This document shows positions 48,548 through 57,817 of a DNA stretch of 64,000 bases, piece by piece. This stretch comes from Ascoidea rubescens DSM 1968. Its lineage: Eukaryota > Ascomycota > Saccharomycetes > Ascoideales > Ascoideaceae. The DNA lies in contig NW_017962915.1 in assembly GCF_001661345.1 (NCBI RefSeq), positions 432,480-496,479 of the forward strand. The letters run 5' to 3'. How positions within the stretch are numbered: position 1 is the first letter of the stretch; the number at the start of each line of letters is the position of its first letter. The notes beneath the pieces were generated by a model, which saw only the letters and a program-made list of their open reading frames with translations, ran no database searches and was not told the DNA's origin. A program made the translations under genes and the position numbers.

Positions 48548-51007
48548 GTTATTAATCATATTATTTTTAATTATATTATTGTCAATATTGCTATTAATTT
48601 CTGATGATGTAGGTTCAACCAGATAAACATTTGAAAATAATTTTGGAAAATTTTTTTGTTCCAGTTTTAATCTTAATTGATCATTTGTAATCCAATTAAT
48701 ATTAATTTTTTCTAAAACACAGTACTCATTTTTATATCTTGAGGGAGTTTTGATAACTTTTTCAATAGTATGCCAGCCATTTATATCACTGTCCAAAAAC
48801 TTCTTTGAGGGAACATCTAAAGAAATGGCGATTATTCCCTGAAAGACTTTGGTTTTATTTTTTCTTCTTCTTTCAATATAGTAATTTATTTCTAACTGGA
48901 AAAACCCATCCATTTCATCGAAATCCTCGTCCGAGTTATCATCAGTGAAACTTATAACAGATTCATCTAGAAGTTTTTCACCTTCGATCATTGAAATTTT
49001 TTTGATATTACTATTATTTTTAAAATCATCATTTGGATCCTTTTTAATATTGTTTAATTTGTAATTAATTTTGAATTTAATATTTTTATTTAAACAATCA
49101 TTGTTAAAATTAAATAAATTTTTCTTATAATAGTTTGAATCATTTTGGTCTAATAATAAAGAATTGTTTTTAACGATTTTTAAACATGAACCACCATTAA
49201 AAGAATCTAAATAGTTTAAAGAGATTTTTAGAAAATCATAATCTGGGATTTTATTTGTATAATTATTTTGATAGGATACAATTAAGGGAATTTCAAATTG
49301 ATAACTATTGTTAACCCAAAAGTCATTAAAATGTGATTTACCATTAATATTGAAAAAATTTCCCTGACCATTAGAAAAATTCGTATAGAAGATAAAGTCG
49401 CTTTTGTTATTGATACCTTTGAGGTTTTCATGAAGCGTATTGTTTAAGGAGTAGTCATGATAAAAGGGATAATAGCAAGTAGAAGTATAAGATGAGATAA
49501 AAGTTGATATTGTATCAACATTCAAACCATTATCGATCCAGAATTTTCTATCATTTTGTATGAAATTTTCATGGCCCAAATATTCATAAACCCAAGCTGG
49601 AGCAAATAAAGCAACATTTGATTCATAAGCAGTACAATAGTTGATTGCCTTTGGGGTGTCATAGCCACCATCAGATAATTGGGAACCTCTGCCCCAGACA
49701 TCGATACCGACATAGAGAGAGTTATTAATACCATATAACCCAGCTATCGCTATGTTTTTTTTCAAATTATCTTCATTCCACCAATAATTAGTGAAAAAGA
49801 AATCTGAATTTTTAAATAATTCATAATTATCAACGGATAAACCATTTTCATATTTGACTTTATTAATTGAAGGAACAAGGGAATCGTACCAAATGATTTT
49901 TGAATTTTTAATGTTTAAATGTAGATTTGATTTTAATGCTTCAATAAAGGATATTAAGTTATTCGATAAATCAAAATTTGAAAAATGGGTTTCAATGTTC
50001 AATAAAAAGCCATCAAAACTATAATATTTGCATAAATCAGTAAGAATATCGACAAAGATGAATTTATTATTAGTTGGGTTAATAGATAATAAAGAGTCTA
50101 ATTTCTTTATGACTTCTATAGAATTTCCTTCGAATATTATCGTACCTAAACAGGGGATACCAAATTTATGACAGTTATTGATCCAAGATACCGGAGGAAT
50201 TGTAATTAAATTATGAGAAAAATAAGTGAACATTTCAACAAGTTGTGGAAACTGTAAGAAAAAATGAGTGCCATTTAAATGAGGAAAATAACCTTGTGGG
50301 TTCATGTCTTCGTAATTTTGATAATTACCGTTAAAATCATGACAAACCAAAAGATTAATCTTTGAAGAATTTGATATGTTTTTGAATCTTTTAAAAGAAT
50401 GATGAGTTTTGAATTTAGGAATTCTAAATGAATCAAATGATTGATGGATATTTAAATTCGGAGGAGACGAAAATGAGGAGGAAGAGTTTTTATGGGTTTG
50501 GTTCCACCACAGTTTCAATTGGTCGAGAGAAGTAAAATATAAACTATTTAGTGAATTGTTGTGCAAATAAGGATTTGAAGAGGAGTTAGTCAAAGTGTAA
50601 TTGTTATATTGAATACCATTTTTAGATGATGTATGAAACGATTTGTAGTAGTCTTTGTATTTTACTAGTTCGTTATTGGTGATATTATTGGTGATGGGGT
50701 TGTTATTGTTAGGATTACTATTGTTAGGATTATTATTGTTAGGATTATTGTTGTTAGTAGCCTTATCAGTGCTGTTGTTGGTAATTTCTAGGCCAGAAAG
50801 AGACTCATTTATGGTATAGATATCAGCTTTGTTGGCAGCAAAATCAGCAGCGGTGGAAGGGTCTTTATTGGCAGCAGAATCAAGAGGGCTGTTGGTGGCA
50901 AGCGAGTGAAGGGACTCGTTAGACAAGATTGACTCGTTGGAGGACCTGTTCTTTTTTGTCCTTGAACGCTTTCTGTTGAGATGAGCATAAGATTTATAGC
51001 CTAGCAT
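47906..51007 (-). CDS. Endo-beta-N-acetylglucosaminidase, GH85
   Basis: 1033-aa GH85 enzyme that cleaves the chitobiose core of N-glycans, releasing free glycans in the cytosol. The catalytic domain starts near residue 215 (INLLVCHDFNGNYQNYEDMNPQGYF) and includes FPQLVEMFTYFSHNLITIPPVSWINNCHKFGIPCLGTIIFEG. The catalytic motif FDGFLLNIETHF is near residue 335 (Asn and Glu of N-x-E). IWYDSLVP, FFFTNYWWNEDNL, YVGIDVWGRGSQLSDGGYDT and FAPAWVYEYL follow. The first 180 residues are Ser/Asn-rich, and the C-terminal half has long Asn runs and beta-sandwich-like sequence. No signal peptide is visible from ATG 51007, fitting a cytosolic enzyme. S. cerevisiae lacks this gene; methylotrophic yeasts such as Ogataea have it. 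Confidence 0.92.
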
Positions 51008-51340
51008 GGGGATAGTACTGGTGGGAGATTGGAAGCACAAGCATCTGTTGGAGCAGCTTCAGCTTCTTCCTTTGATTCTTATCTCGTTCCGATAAGCATT
51101 TAAAAGAACCAGAGAAACGGATCTTCACGTGATTATGATTATGTGCACGTTGGAGACCACCGAAACGGATTTGCTTCGAAGATAAGACGGCTGGATCGAG
51201 ACAGCCGGATCGGAGTTTTCTTGGAGAGAAAAAGAGAAAATCTATAGTAAAATAGTGAGAAACAGTGAAATAAATTGTGTTCTAGTTATTCAGTCTGCAT
51301 TCTATGCTTTCTATGAAATTGTGGTTGAGTGGCATTGATT
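51008..51340. other. ENGase promoter/mannosyltransferase 3' flank
   Basis: GC is somewhat raised next to the ENGase start. CACGTG-like TCACGTGAT is at 51125-51133 and a CACGTT nearby. No gene. Confidence 0.45.
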
Positions 51341-52981
51341 TTAGGCTTGCACATTGACACCGATATCCAACCGAGGTGGAGAATCGATTTTAATCACTTC
51401 TTCTGGTTGTGTATTATCAGCTCCAGCTGCAGCTCCAGCTTCAGTTCTACCTCCAGTGCTGGCTCCAGTATCAGGCTTTCCTACTGCCTGAACTGGATCA
51501 ACTTGTGTCTGTCCTTCAGCATTGGGCTGTCCTTCAATATGCACTTCTTCAATGACAGACTCGCTGATTCTATTGAAATAATTGAATTTATGTGATTTTA
51601 ATCTTTGTTTTGTTGGTCCATTGGGTTTCTCCAAACCATTCAATTCAAAATATAATGGGATACAACTAATTTGGCTCCAGTTGTAATCTCGTTTACCATC
51701 ACAATCACATCTTCTTTTAAGTCTCTCTTCAAATGATCTTGGACATTGCCCATTTGGTGGGTGATAGTAGCCAAAATTATCAAAATAATGCAACTTATCT
51801 TTGTTTAAAAAAATAGATACAGCCATTGAATGAATGGGTGCATCTCCCCATCTTTCATAAAAGAAGCCTCCGGATTTATCTATAAATTCAAAAAATTTCG
51901 AGTAGGCTTCTTCCCTATAAAAATCCATATCAGCAATCTCAAAATTTGACCAAAAATGGCACATATTAAACGTTTCTCCATTATCATCTGTTAAAAACTC
52001 AAAATTATTGTTATCGGCCACATATTCAGGATATTGACTTGTAAAATTCAAAACTGTTGACCATAAATTTCGCACTGTTGTATGCAACTCATACGGGGCC
52101 ATTGTGAAGCCATATGTTTTATTATTATCATTCATATATTTAAATGGATCATAATTGATATCACATCTAAAATTAACATCTGGCTCCACTCTCCAGTAAT
52201 ATTTATAGTTTAATAATTCTGGCAATCTATAAAAAAACCCAGAATTAAATCTACACATATGACGATAACTTTCAAGGTGTCCATATTTAATCTTTAGTTT
52301 TTTCATTTTGGCTCGAACTTTTCTAGCCTTTAACTGGTCAATCCATTCAGGATAAGACCAGTATTCATTTGGAATTTTAATAAATTTGGAGTTGCCACTG
52401 ACAAGATTTGAAACTTTTATTTTAAAATCATTCGAAAATTCTTGATTGTTTGCAAAAATCCAGTCATAATGATAGTTTTTATTGAATCTATCTTCAACAT
52501 TCCGAATCGCAGTTAAAATACCATATAAATCTTCGTCTCGTACTAATGTGAATAATGTAGCATTTTGTTTTTTATAATTGGAAATACGAGACCTTACGTC
52601 AAAATCATAACTATTAATGGGATTTAAAACATCAATATTAACAATATTTTTTCCAAAGTTTTCAGTATCATCAGCCACTTGAAATTTATTGTCAATATTA
52701 CCAGTATTACCAGTATTTTCTGAATTATAAGCATTTGGTTGAATACCTGAATTTTGTGAATTTCTCAAAAACTCAAAATCCACTTCATCGTTTGGACTGT
52801 TATCATCAGAAATGATAGAGTTGTTGTTTAGATTAACACCATTTTGTGAAGTTGTATTCAAAGACGAGTACAACATAAAAGAGAGAAACGTTATGAGTAG
52901 TATGAAAACCACCCGACGATAGTTCTTTAGCAACTTGAAGCCTAGGGATCTGTGATGATAGTAATTTCTGTTCTGTATCAT
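51341..52981 (-). CDS. KTR/KRE2-family alpha-1,2-mannosyltransferase
   Basis: 546-aa type II Golgi membrane enzyme (GT15) that extends O- and N-linked mannose chains. The N-terminus has a short cytosolic tail and a signal anchor (YRRVVFILLITFLSFMLYSSL, about 22-42), then an Asn/Ser-rich stem. The catalytic domain from about 130 has ATLFTLVRDEDLYGIL, YHYDWIFANNQEFS, IPNEYWSYPEWID, RHMCRFNSGFFYRLPELLNYKYYWRVEPDVNF near 265, MCHFWSNFEIADMDFYR (the NFE segment with the catalytic Glu), GGFFYERWGDAPIHSMAVSIFL and a Cys-rich C-terminal CPRSF..RRCDCDGKRDYNWSQISCIP. The tail is Gly/Ala/Thr-rich. Which paralogue is unclear. Confidence 0.92.
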   Translation of the reverse strand: MIQNRNYYHHRSLGFKLLKNYRRVVFILLITFLSFMLYSSLNTTSQNGVNLNNNSIISDDNSPNDEVDFEFLRNSQNSGIQPNAYNSENTGNTGNIDNKFQVADDTENFGKNIVNIDVLNPINSYDFDVRSRISNYKKQNATLFTLVRDEDLYGILTAIRNVEDRFNKNYHYDWIFANNQEFSNDFKIKVSNLVSGNSKFIKIPNEYWSYPEWIDQLKARKVRAKMKKLKIKYGHLESYRHMCRFNSGFFYRLPELLNYKYYWRVEPDVNFRCDINYDPFKYMNDNNKTYGFTMAPYELHTTVRNLWSTVLNFTSQYPEYVADNNNFEFLTDDNGETFNMCHFWSNFEIADMDFYREEAYSKFFEFIDKSGGFFYERWGDAPIHSMAVSIFLNKDKLHYFDNFGYYHPPNGQCPRSFEERLKRRCDCDGKRDYNWSQISCIPLYFELNGLEKPNGPTKQRLKSHKFNYFNRISESVIEEVHIEGQPNAEGQTQVDPVQAVGKPDTGASTGGRTEAGAAAGADNTQPEEVIKIDSPPRLDIGVNVQA

Positions 52982-53569
52982 CTTAAACAGCCAGTATCAT
53001 GAACCCATTCATCAAACCATGGAGGAAAAGTAATAGAAAGATCTAAAGACTTGATCGGATTAAGCCCAAAAGTGCCAAATTTACACTAAATTTATACTGG
53101 GCTTAAGCAGTTTATGGCATGAGCCTGCATGATATTGCAGCTACAAAGAGCCCTAAAGAGAAGCCCTAAAGAGAAGTCTTGAAGAGCCTTAAAGAAGATA
53201 ACAAGAATTGTGAAAGTTATGGGAGTTACAAGCTGTGGAAGTTATGAAGGGCTGTGAAATTAATTTTAAATTATAGAATAAAACAGAAATAAAGTTAGGA
53301 AAAAAAAAGAAATGTAAGTATCGATGAGCATCAACGTCCCCCAAGCGAAAAAAACACTCCGAAAAAAATAGGATAGAATAAGACAAGACAATAAAAGAAA
53401 TAAAGAAGATAAAATGACAAAGTGAAATAAAAGAAGAGAAAAGAAAAGAAAAGAAAAAAAAAGAAAAAGAAATTTAGAGAATTACAAAGATGAAAGAAAT
53501 TTATAAATAAAAAAAACTAAATTATAATAGCCACAGTAAAATCACTATAATACATAGATGATATTATAA
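52982..53569. other. Intergenic region, purine-rich right half
   Basis: KTR-type gene promoter and 3' flank of the gene at 53570. Holds iterated CCCTAAAGAGAAG (53152-53174) and a long purine strand of AAGAAAAG iterations (53395-53475). No gene with a usable start. Confidence 0.55.
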
Positions 53570-55696
53570 TTACCATTCGAGCTTTTCAGCCCATTGAACT
53601 TTTTTCTTGCTATTAATTGACGACGCAAAACTAGTGATACTAAAATTGTCATTATAGTTATAATATGTTGATGAAGAGCCAATTGAATTGCTTTGACTAT
53701 TCATTGGTTGGCTTTGAACCATTTCCAAATGTTTTTTTAAAGCACCTGCAGAATAGACTCCCATTAATTTTTCTTCTGTATTTAAACTAATGTCGCTAAT
53801 AAAACTCGAGGTTGATATGTTGTTATCTAAATTGAATTCAATATTACTGTTAGAACTTAGTTCATTATCAATTGAGTTTTGTGAAATATTTTCATTGATT
53901 GGTAATTTAACTTCATAAGCTTTGATGACAGCAGCTTTTTCTTTTCTTTTATGGGAAGTTCCTCTTTTCTTTTTTTTATGTCTTTTGTTATTTTTTTTTC
54001 GTCTTGAAGAAGAGGAGGAGGAATCACCAGCAGGGATGGTGACGATTTCTTCAGTTGAGTCAGGTAGGGGGATTCCCTCGCAATTTTTTGAGTTTAGTTC
54101 CGTTGCATATTTTGTGGCTAAAGCCAAACCGCCATTTTTAGCGGAAACGACTAAATTTAAAATTTTTTCATCAATAATTTTTTTGCTTTTGATTGATGGT
54201 TTAATTGGTTTAGCAGCGAATTTATGAGGAGAAAAGATCCTGCCCGGGGATTTGATTAGATCATCATTAAAGGATGTGTTGTTATTTATTTGATCATTAT
54301 TGTTGTCAATGAAGTGATAATTATGATTAAAATCGTTATAATCGCTGTCGTAACCGTTATCAGGATCTGGATGGTTGATTAGAGACAAGTTGTCACTTGA
54401 AGTGTTGTCCATTGAGTAGACAAATTGGTAATTTTGGAGACTATTAGTTCTTTGTAGTTTTGAGTAGGAAGAAAGGCTAGCCAAGGGAGATTCGTCTATA
54501 TTGTCGTACTTTTGATCATACTTTTGATCGTACTTGTCATCATAATTATCATAGTTATGATTATGGTTATGATTATTTGATGAGGAAAGAACTTCTTCTT
54601 CTATGTCATTGTAAGATAAAGTTTCAAATTCGTCATCAAAATCCAAGTTGAATTCATTATCGATATCAGTATCAGTATCAGTATCAGTATCAGTATCAGA
54701 ATCGTAGTAGGAATCAGAATCAGAGTCTGAGTATGAGTTTAAGTTTTGATTTGGTTCTAGATTTGCATTTTGATTCAAGTTGAAATCTTTGTTAAAGTCG
54801 AAATCGTTGTTTGAGTATTTGAAACCATATTTGTAATCAAAAATTTCGTTATCGTTGTTATTATCTTTATTAATGTTATCTTTATTAATGTTATCCTTAG
54901 TAGTAGTAGTGGTAGTAATAGTATTGATATTGTTAATATTTTTTTTTGAAGAAATATCTTTCTTATAGTTTAAATTTGTAGAGTAATTGAAGTTTTGGAT
55001 TAAATCGTCAATTTGATCAATAGTTTGACTATTTTGTCTTGAATGAGAGCGGATGATTCTTCTTTTATTGTTTGAGATATTGTTTGGGTTATTTGAAGGA
55101 GAAACAAGATTGAAATTGGAAAAGGGGGAAGGAGAAGGAGACGATGAGAAAGAGGAGGAAGAGAAGGAGAGTGCAGGAGAAGGGGAAAGAGAAGAGGATG
55201 GAGAGAGTGATTTTGGATTGGAATTGGGATTGGGCGAGCTTGAAGATATTGATGGTGAGGATTTATGAGATTGAATATTTTTCAATACTGAATCTTGATT
55301 GAAAGTTATAATGTAATCGTTGTAATAAGGGTTATTTTCAAAGGGCTTGAATTCTTTGAAGTTGTTTTCCAAGGTTAAAGTTTCATCAAAATCGCTTTCA
55401 TTATTAAGATTTTGATTAATTTGGCCATGGTTATAAGTGTGTTTGTGATTATGGGGAGAGTGGTGGTTTATGGGAGGGAGGAGAGATGAGATTTTGTCAT
55501 CATTAGAATGGGAAGAGTCATTTGGGTTGTAGTTTAGTTTTAGACTTAGGTGATCGTTTGAAGTGTTATCATGGATGTGGTTATGGGTATGATTATGAAT
55601 TGAGGTGTAGTTGATGTTGAAATTGAGTTTTTTGTTATCGCTAGTAGGATCAGGATTATCAAGGTTAGTTAGAATGGAAGTGGAGGTTGAGGACAT
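53570..55696 (-). CDS. Unrecognised 708-aa low-complexity protein
   Basis: Complete ORF from ATG 55696. The first 500 residues are mostly Asn, Asp, Ser and His low complexity, including SPSPS runs (about 150-200) and an alternating Asp-Thr run encoded by ATCAGT repeats at 54664-54699. The conserved-looking part is the last 220 residues: PGRIFSPHKFAAKPIKPS, a helix ILNLVVSAKNGGLALATKYATELNS, a polybasic segment RRKKNNKRHKKKKRGTSHKRK that could be a nuclear signal, EEKLMGVYSAGALKKHLEMVQSQP, and an ending KKKVQWAEKLEW. No membrane segment. I do not recognise the family; a regulatory or scaffold role is only a guess. Confidence 0.8.
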   Translation of the reverse strand: MSSTSTSILTNLDNPDPTSDNKKLNFNINYTSIHNHTHNHIHDNTSNDHLSLKLNYNPNDSSHSNDDKISSLLPPINHHSPHNHKHTYNHGQINQNLNNESDFDETLTLENNFKEFKPFENNPYYNDYIITFNQDSVLKNIQSHKSSPSISSSSPNPNSNPKSLSPSSSLSPSPALSFSSSSFSSSPSPSPFSNFNLVSPSNNPNNISNNKRRIIRSHSRQNSQTIDQIDDLIQNFNYSTNLNYKKDISSKKNINNINTITTTTTTKDNINKDNINKDNNNDNEIFDYKYGFKYSNNDFDFNKDFNLNQNANLEPNQNLNSYSDSDSDSYYDSDTDTDTDTDTDIDNEFNLDFDDEFETLSYNDIEEEVLSSSNNHNHNHNYDNYDDKYDQKYDQKYDNIDESPLASLSSYSKLQRTNSLQNYQFVYSMDNTSSDNLSLINHPDPDNGYDSDYNDFNHNYHFIDNNNDQINNNTSFNDDLIKSPGRIFSPHKFAAKPIKPSIKSKKIIDEKILNLVVSAKNGGLALATKYATELNSKNCEGIPLPDSTEEIVTIPAGDSSSSSSRRKKNNKRHKKKKRGTSHKRKEKAAVIKAYEVKLPINENISQNSIDNELSSNSNIEFNLDNNISTSSFISDISLNTEEKLMGVYSAGALKKHLEMVQSQPMNSQSNSIGSSSTYYNYNDNFSITSFASSINSKKKVQWAEKLEW
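54664..54699. repeat. ATCAGT hexamer run inside a coding region
   Basis: Six tandem ATCAGT units encode alternating Asp and Thr in the unrecognised gene at 53570-55696. Unit length is a multiple of 3, so length changes keep frame. Confidence 0.8.
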
Positions 55697-56452
55697 TTGT
55701 TAGTAAGATAAATTTCAGGAAAGAGTGAATTAAAAAAGATAGAATAAGTTAAATTAAAGAATGAATGGCTGAATAGGGAGTAAAAGTTAAATAAGTAAAC
55801 CAGAGTGAAAAAACCAGTATTTCCAAATAATGTAGTTTGAGTAAGTTTTTATTTCCTTAGTAAAAAAAATAATTTTTTTAATCGTTTTGATTTTTTTAGA
55901 TTTTTTTAGATTTTTTTGGGGTTAGAAATTCTGCCGTAAAGATTTAGAAGAATCCTGAATAGAAATCAGATACAATAGGTGATTCTGATGAGATGAGTAG
56001 AATATTGAATTAAAAGAGTCCAAATAAACCAGAATAATCCAAAGATAAAAAAACAAAAGAATGAAAGAAAACTGAGGTGCTGAAATGAATGAAGTGAAAT
56101 AAGGTGAATGAGCGAATGGATGCCAACGAAAGATTGGTGGTTTTTGTATCTCTGTTCTCAGAAGCTGTTTCTTCTGGTGCTGTTTCTGATGCTGTTTCTG
56201 CTGCGTCTGCCTCTTCCCCCTTCCTTTCTTATACCGCCGCGCTGTTCCTCCGTCCAGCTCAAAAGCGCGCCCCACCATTGGATGCCGCTCTGTTTGTTTA
56301 TTGCCTAAAACGCGTGCCGGGCACTTCAGTCCCGGTCCCCTGGCTCGTGCAAGACCCTGCATAATAGTGTGCAGTTGTGTTATATGATGTAGAGTTAAGC
56401 TTTTCAGCATGTGCAGCCAAAACAACCAGCTGACTCAGCGCTGACCAAACGA
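55697..56452. other. Intergenic region with GC-rich right half
   Basis: AT-rich promoter of the 53570 gene on the left (GATTTTTTTA iterations at 55880-55918). From about 56205 it becomes GC-rich and runs on into SPT3. It contains a short hairpin (CCGGG...CCCGG near 56317-56335). ORFs here are antisense or without support. No gene assigned. Confidence 0.5.
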
Positions 56453-57463
56453 TTAGATAATCTGCGTCCGCGCGAAGAGCTTGCCGCCGCGGTGGTTTAG
56501 CAACGCTCGATGGCGATGCGACACCTGCTGGAGCCGGCGCCACGCCTCCTCGATGTGCCCGGGCTGCAACGCCTGCGCGGCCTCTTCAGGCCCATCAAAA
56601 AGGTACCGCCTTCGCTTGCGTCCGCCCGCGCTGGCCTCCGTGCGCTGCTGGTCTTTGCGCAACGACTCTTCGTGGCTCTTCACCTCCAACGCCTCTTCCG
56701 TCAACGAGCACACGATCTCAAACGTCAAAAACCCCAAGATGTCGATTACATCGTCCGATGGCTTCGTCTCCAAAATGTAGCTCGTTCCGCACCAGTCCTT
56801 AAACCGCTTCGCCTTTCGGAATGTGAACGACGCCTGCCGGCACTCCGACCAGTGCACGTACTCGTCCTTCGTCATGCCCTTCGTCCTCTCGTCTGCCTGC
56901 TTCAACCTCTTCAACGACGCAATGATCGCCTTCTTCTCGTCGTCGTCCACCAAATCATCGTCTTCGTTGTTCTCCAAGGGCTGCTCGCTGAACATGAAGG
57001 GCAACTCCCATGGCAACCGGATTTTCGACTTCTTTAACTTCATGATGTTTCCTCCATTGTTTGCACCAACACTGCTGCCGTTGCTGCCACCATTGAGTAG
57101 CATTCCACCCTTGGTGCCTCCTCCTGGGCCTCCTCCATGCTCGTCGATCAAATCTGCGCTGGGATCCACACCTCCATTTTCCTGATCTTTGGCGTTTTTT
57201 CGCACGTCCTTCCATGACAAATACGTTCGTAGTCGATTCACCTTTGCCTTGTCGTGGCGAATCAAAAAGATAACATCCTCTGGCGCAATGCTCTTTGTGT
57301 TTCTAGCATACGCTGTTCTGCTTGCCTGTAGCAATATCTCAACAACCTGTCCTCGCACAATGTCCTCAATGATCGATGTAGTCTCTATCGGCGGCTCGTT
57401 GGTTTCTCCACTCACAAACATCATTTGCTGGATTTCTATTTTATACTTGTATTTATCCGCCAT
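56453..57463 (-). CDS. SPT3: SAGA subunit SPT3
   Basis: 336-aa double histone-fold protein that helps SAGA deliver TBP. The first histone fold (1-90) is highly conserved: YKIEIQQMMFVSGETNEPPIETTSIIEDIVRGQVVEIL and RTAYARNTKSIAPEDVIFLIRHDKAKVNRLRTYLSWKDVRKNAKDQ. A Gly/Asn-rich insertion (100-140) follows, then KKSKIRLPWELPFMFSEQ, and the second fold (about 190-275) with YVHWSECRQASFTFRKAKRFKDWCG and DVIDILGFLTFEIVCSLTEEAL. The gene is far more GC-rich than its neighbours, especially the last 700 bp, with GCC, CGC and GAG codons. The sequence itself is ordinary yeast Spt3, so transfer is unlikely. Confidence 0.96.
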   Translation of the reverse strand: MADKYKYKIEIQQMMFVSGETNEPPIETTSIIEDIVRGQVVEILLQASRTAYARNTKSIAPEDVIFLIRHDKAKVNRLRTYLSWKDVRKNAKDQENGGVDPSADLIDEHGGGPGGGTKGGMLLNGGSNGSSVGANNGGNIMKLKKSKIRLPWELPFMFSEQPLENNEDDDLVDDDEKKAIIASLKRLKQADERTKGMTKDEYVHWSECRQASFTFRKAKRFKDWCGTSYILETKPSDDVIDILGFLTFEIVCSLTEEALEVKSHEESLRKDQQRTEASAGGRKRRRYLFDGPEEAAQALQPGHIEEAWRRLQQVSHRHRALLNHRGGKLFARTQII

Positions 57464-57817
57464 TTTCAGTCTTTATAGTATTCTTCTCTTGTCTATTTTC
57501 TATTGTTTCTTATTATTTCCTATTGTTTCTTGTTCTTTTATATCAATTTTGTCATTCTTCGATCTCACAGTTATAGCAATAAGTACCACTGATTCATTTT
57601 CCTGTCACTAATCTCTGCTTCCATCCATCGCTCCCTTACAAAACAATACTTTTCATTAAATTTCCATCAATCACCTATACTAATCTCCCCGTATAATCGC
57701 AACTCACTCAAAGCTCACTTCAAACCTACTCTAAATTGTGCTACAAAATCAATTTCAATTTCAATTTCAATTTCAATTTCAATTCATTATCCATAGAATA
57801 AATCAAACTATTTATCA
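57464..57817. other. SPT3 promoter/ARP8 3' flank with hexamer repeat
   Basis: An AATTTC hexamer array of about five and a half copies at 57751-57784, just before the ARP8 stop. Pyrimidine-rich SPT3 leader at 57480-57550 with TATTGTTTC iterations. No gene. Confidence 0.6.

Noticed and set aside
55922-56425. A 167-codon minus-strand ORF left of SPT3
   Set aside because: Its first part lies in the GC-rich island and the rest is T-rich intergenic sequence; no domain or homologue recognised.
56510-57037. A 175-codon plus-strand ORF opposite SPT3
   Set aside because: It is a shadow of the GC-rich SPT3 frame, in which stop codons are rare on both strands.
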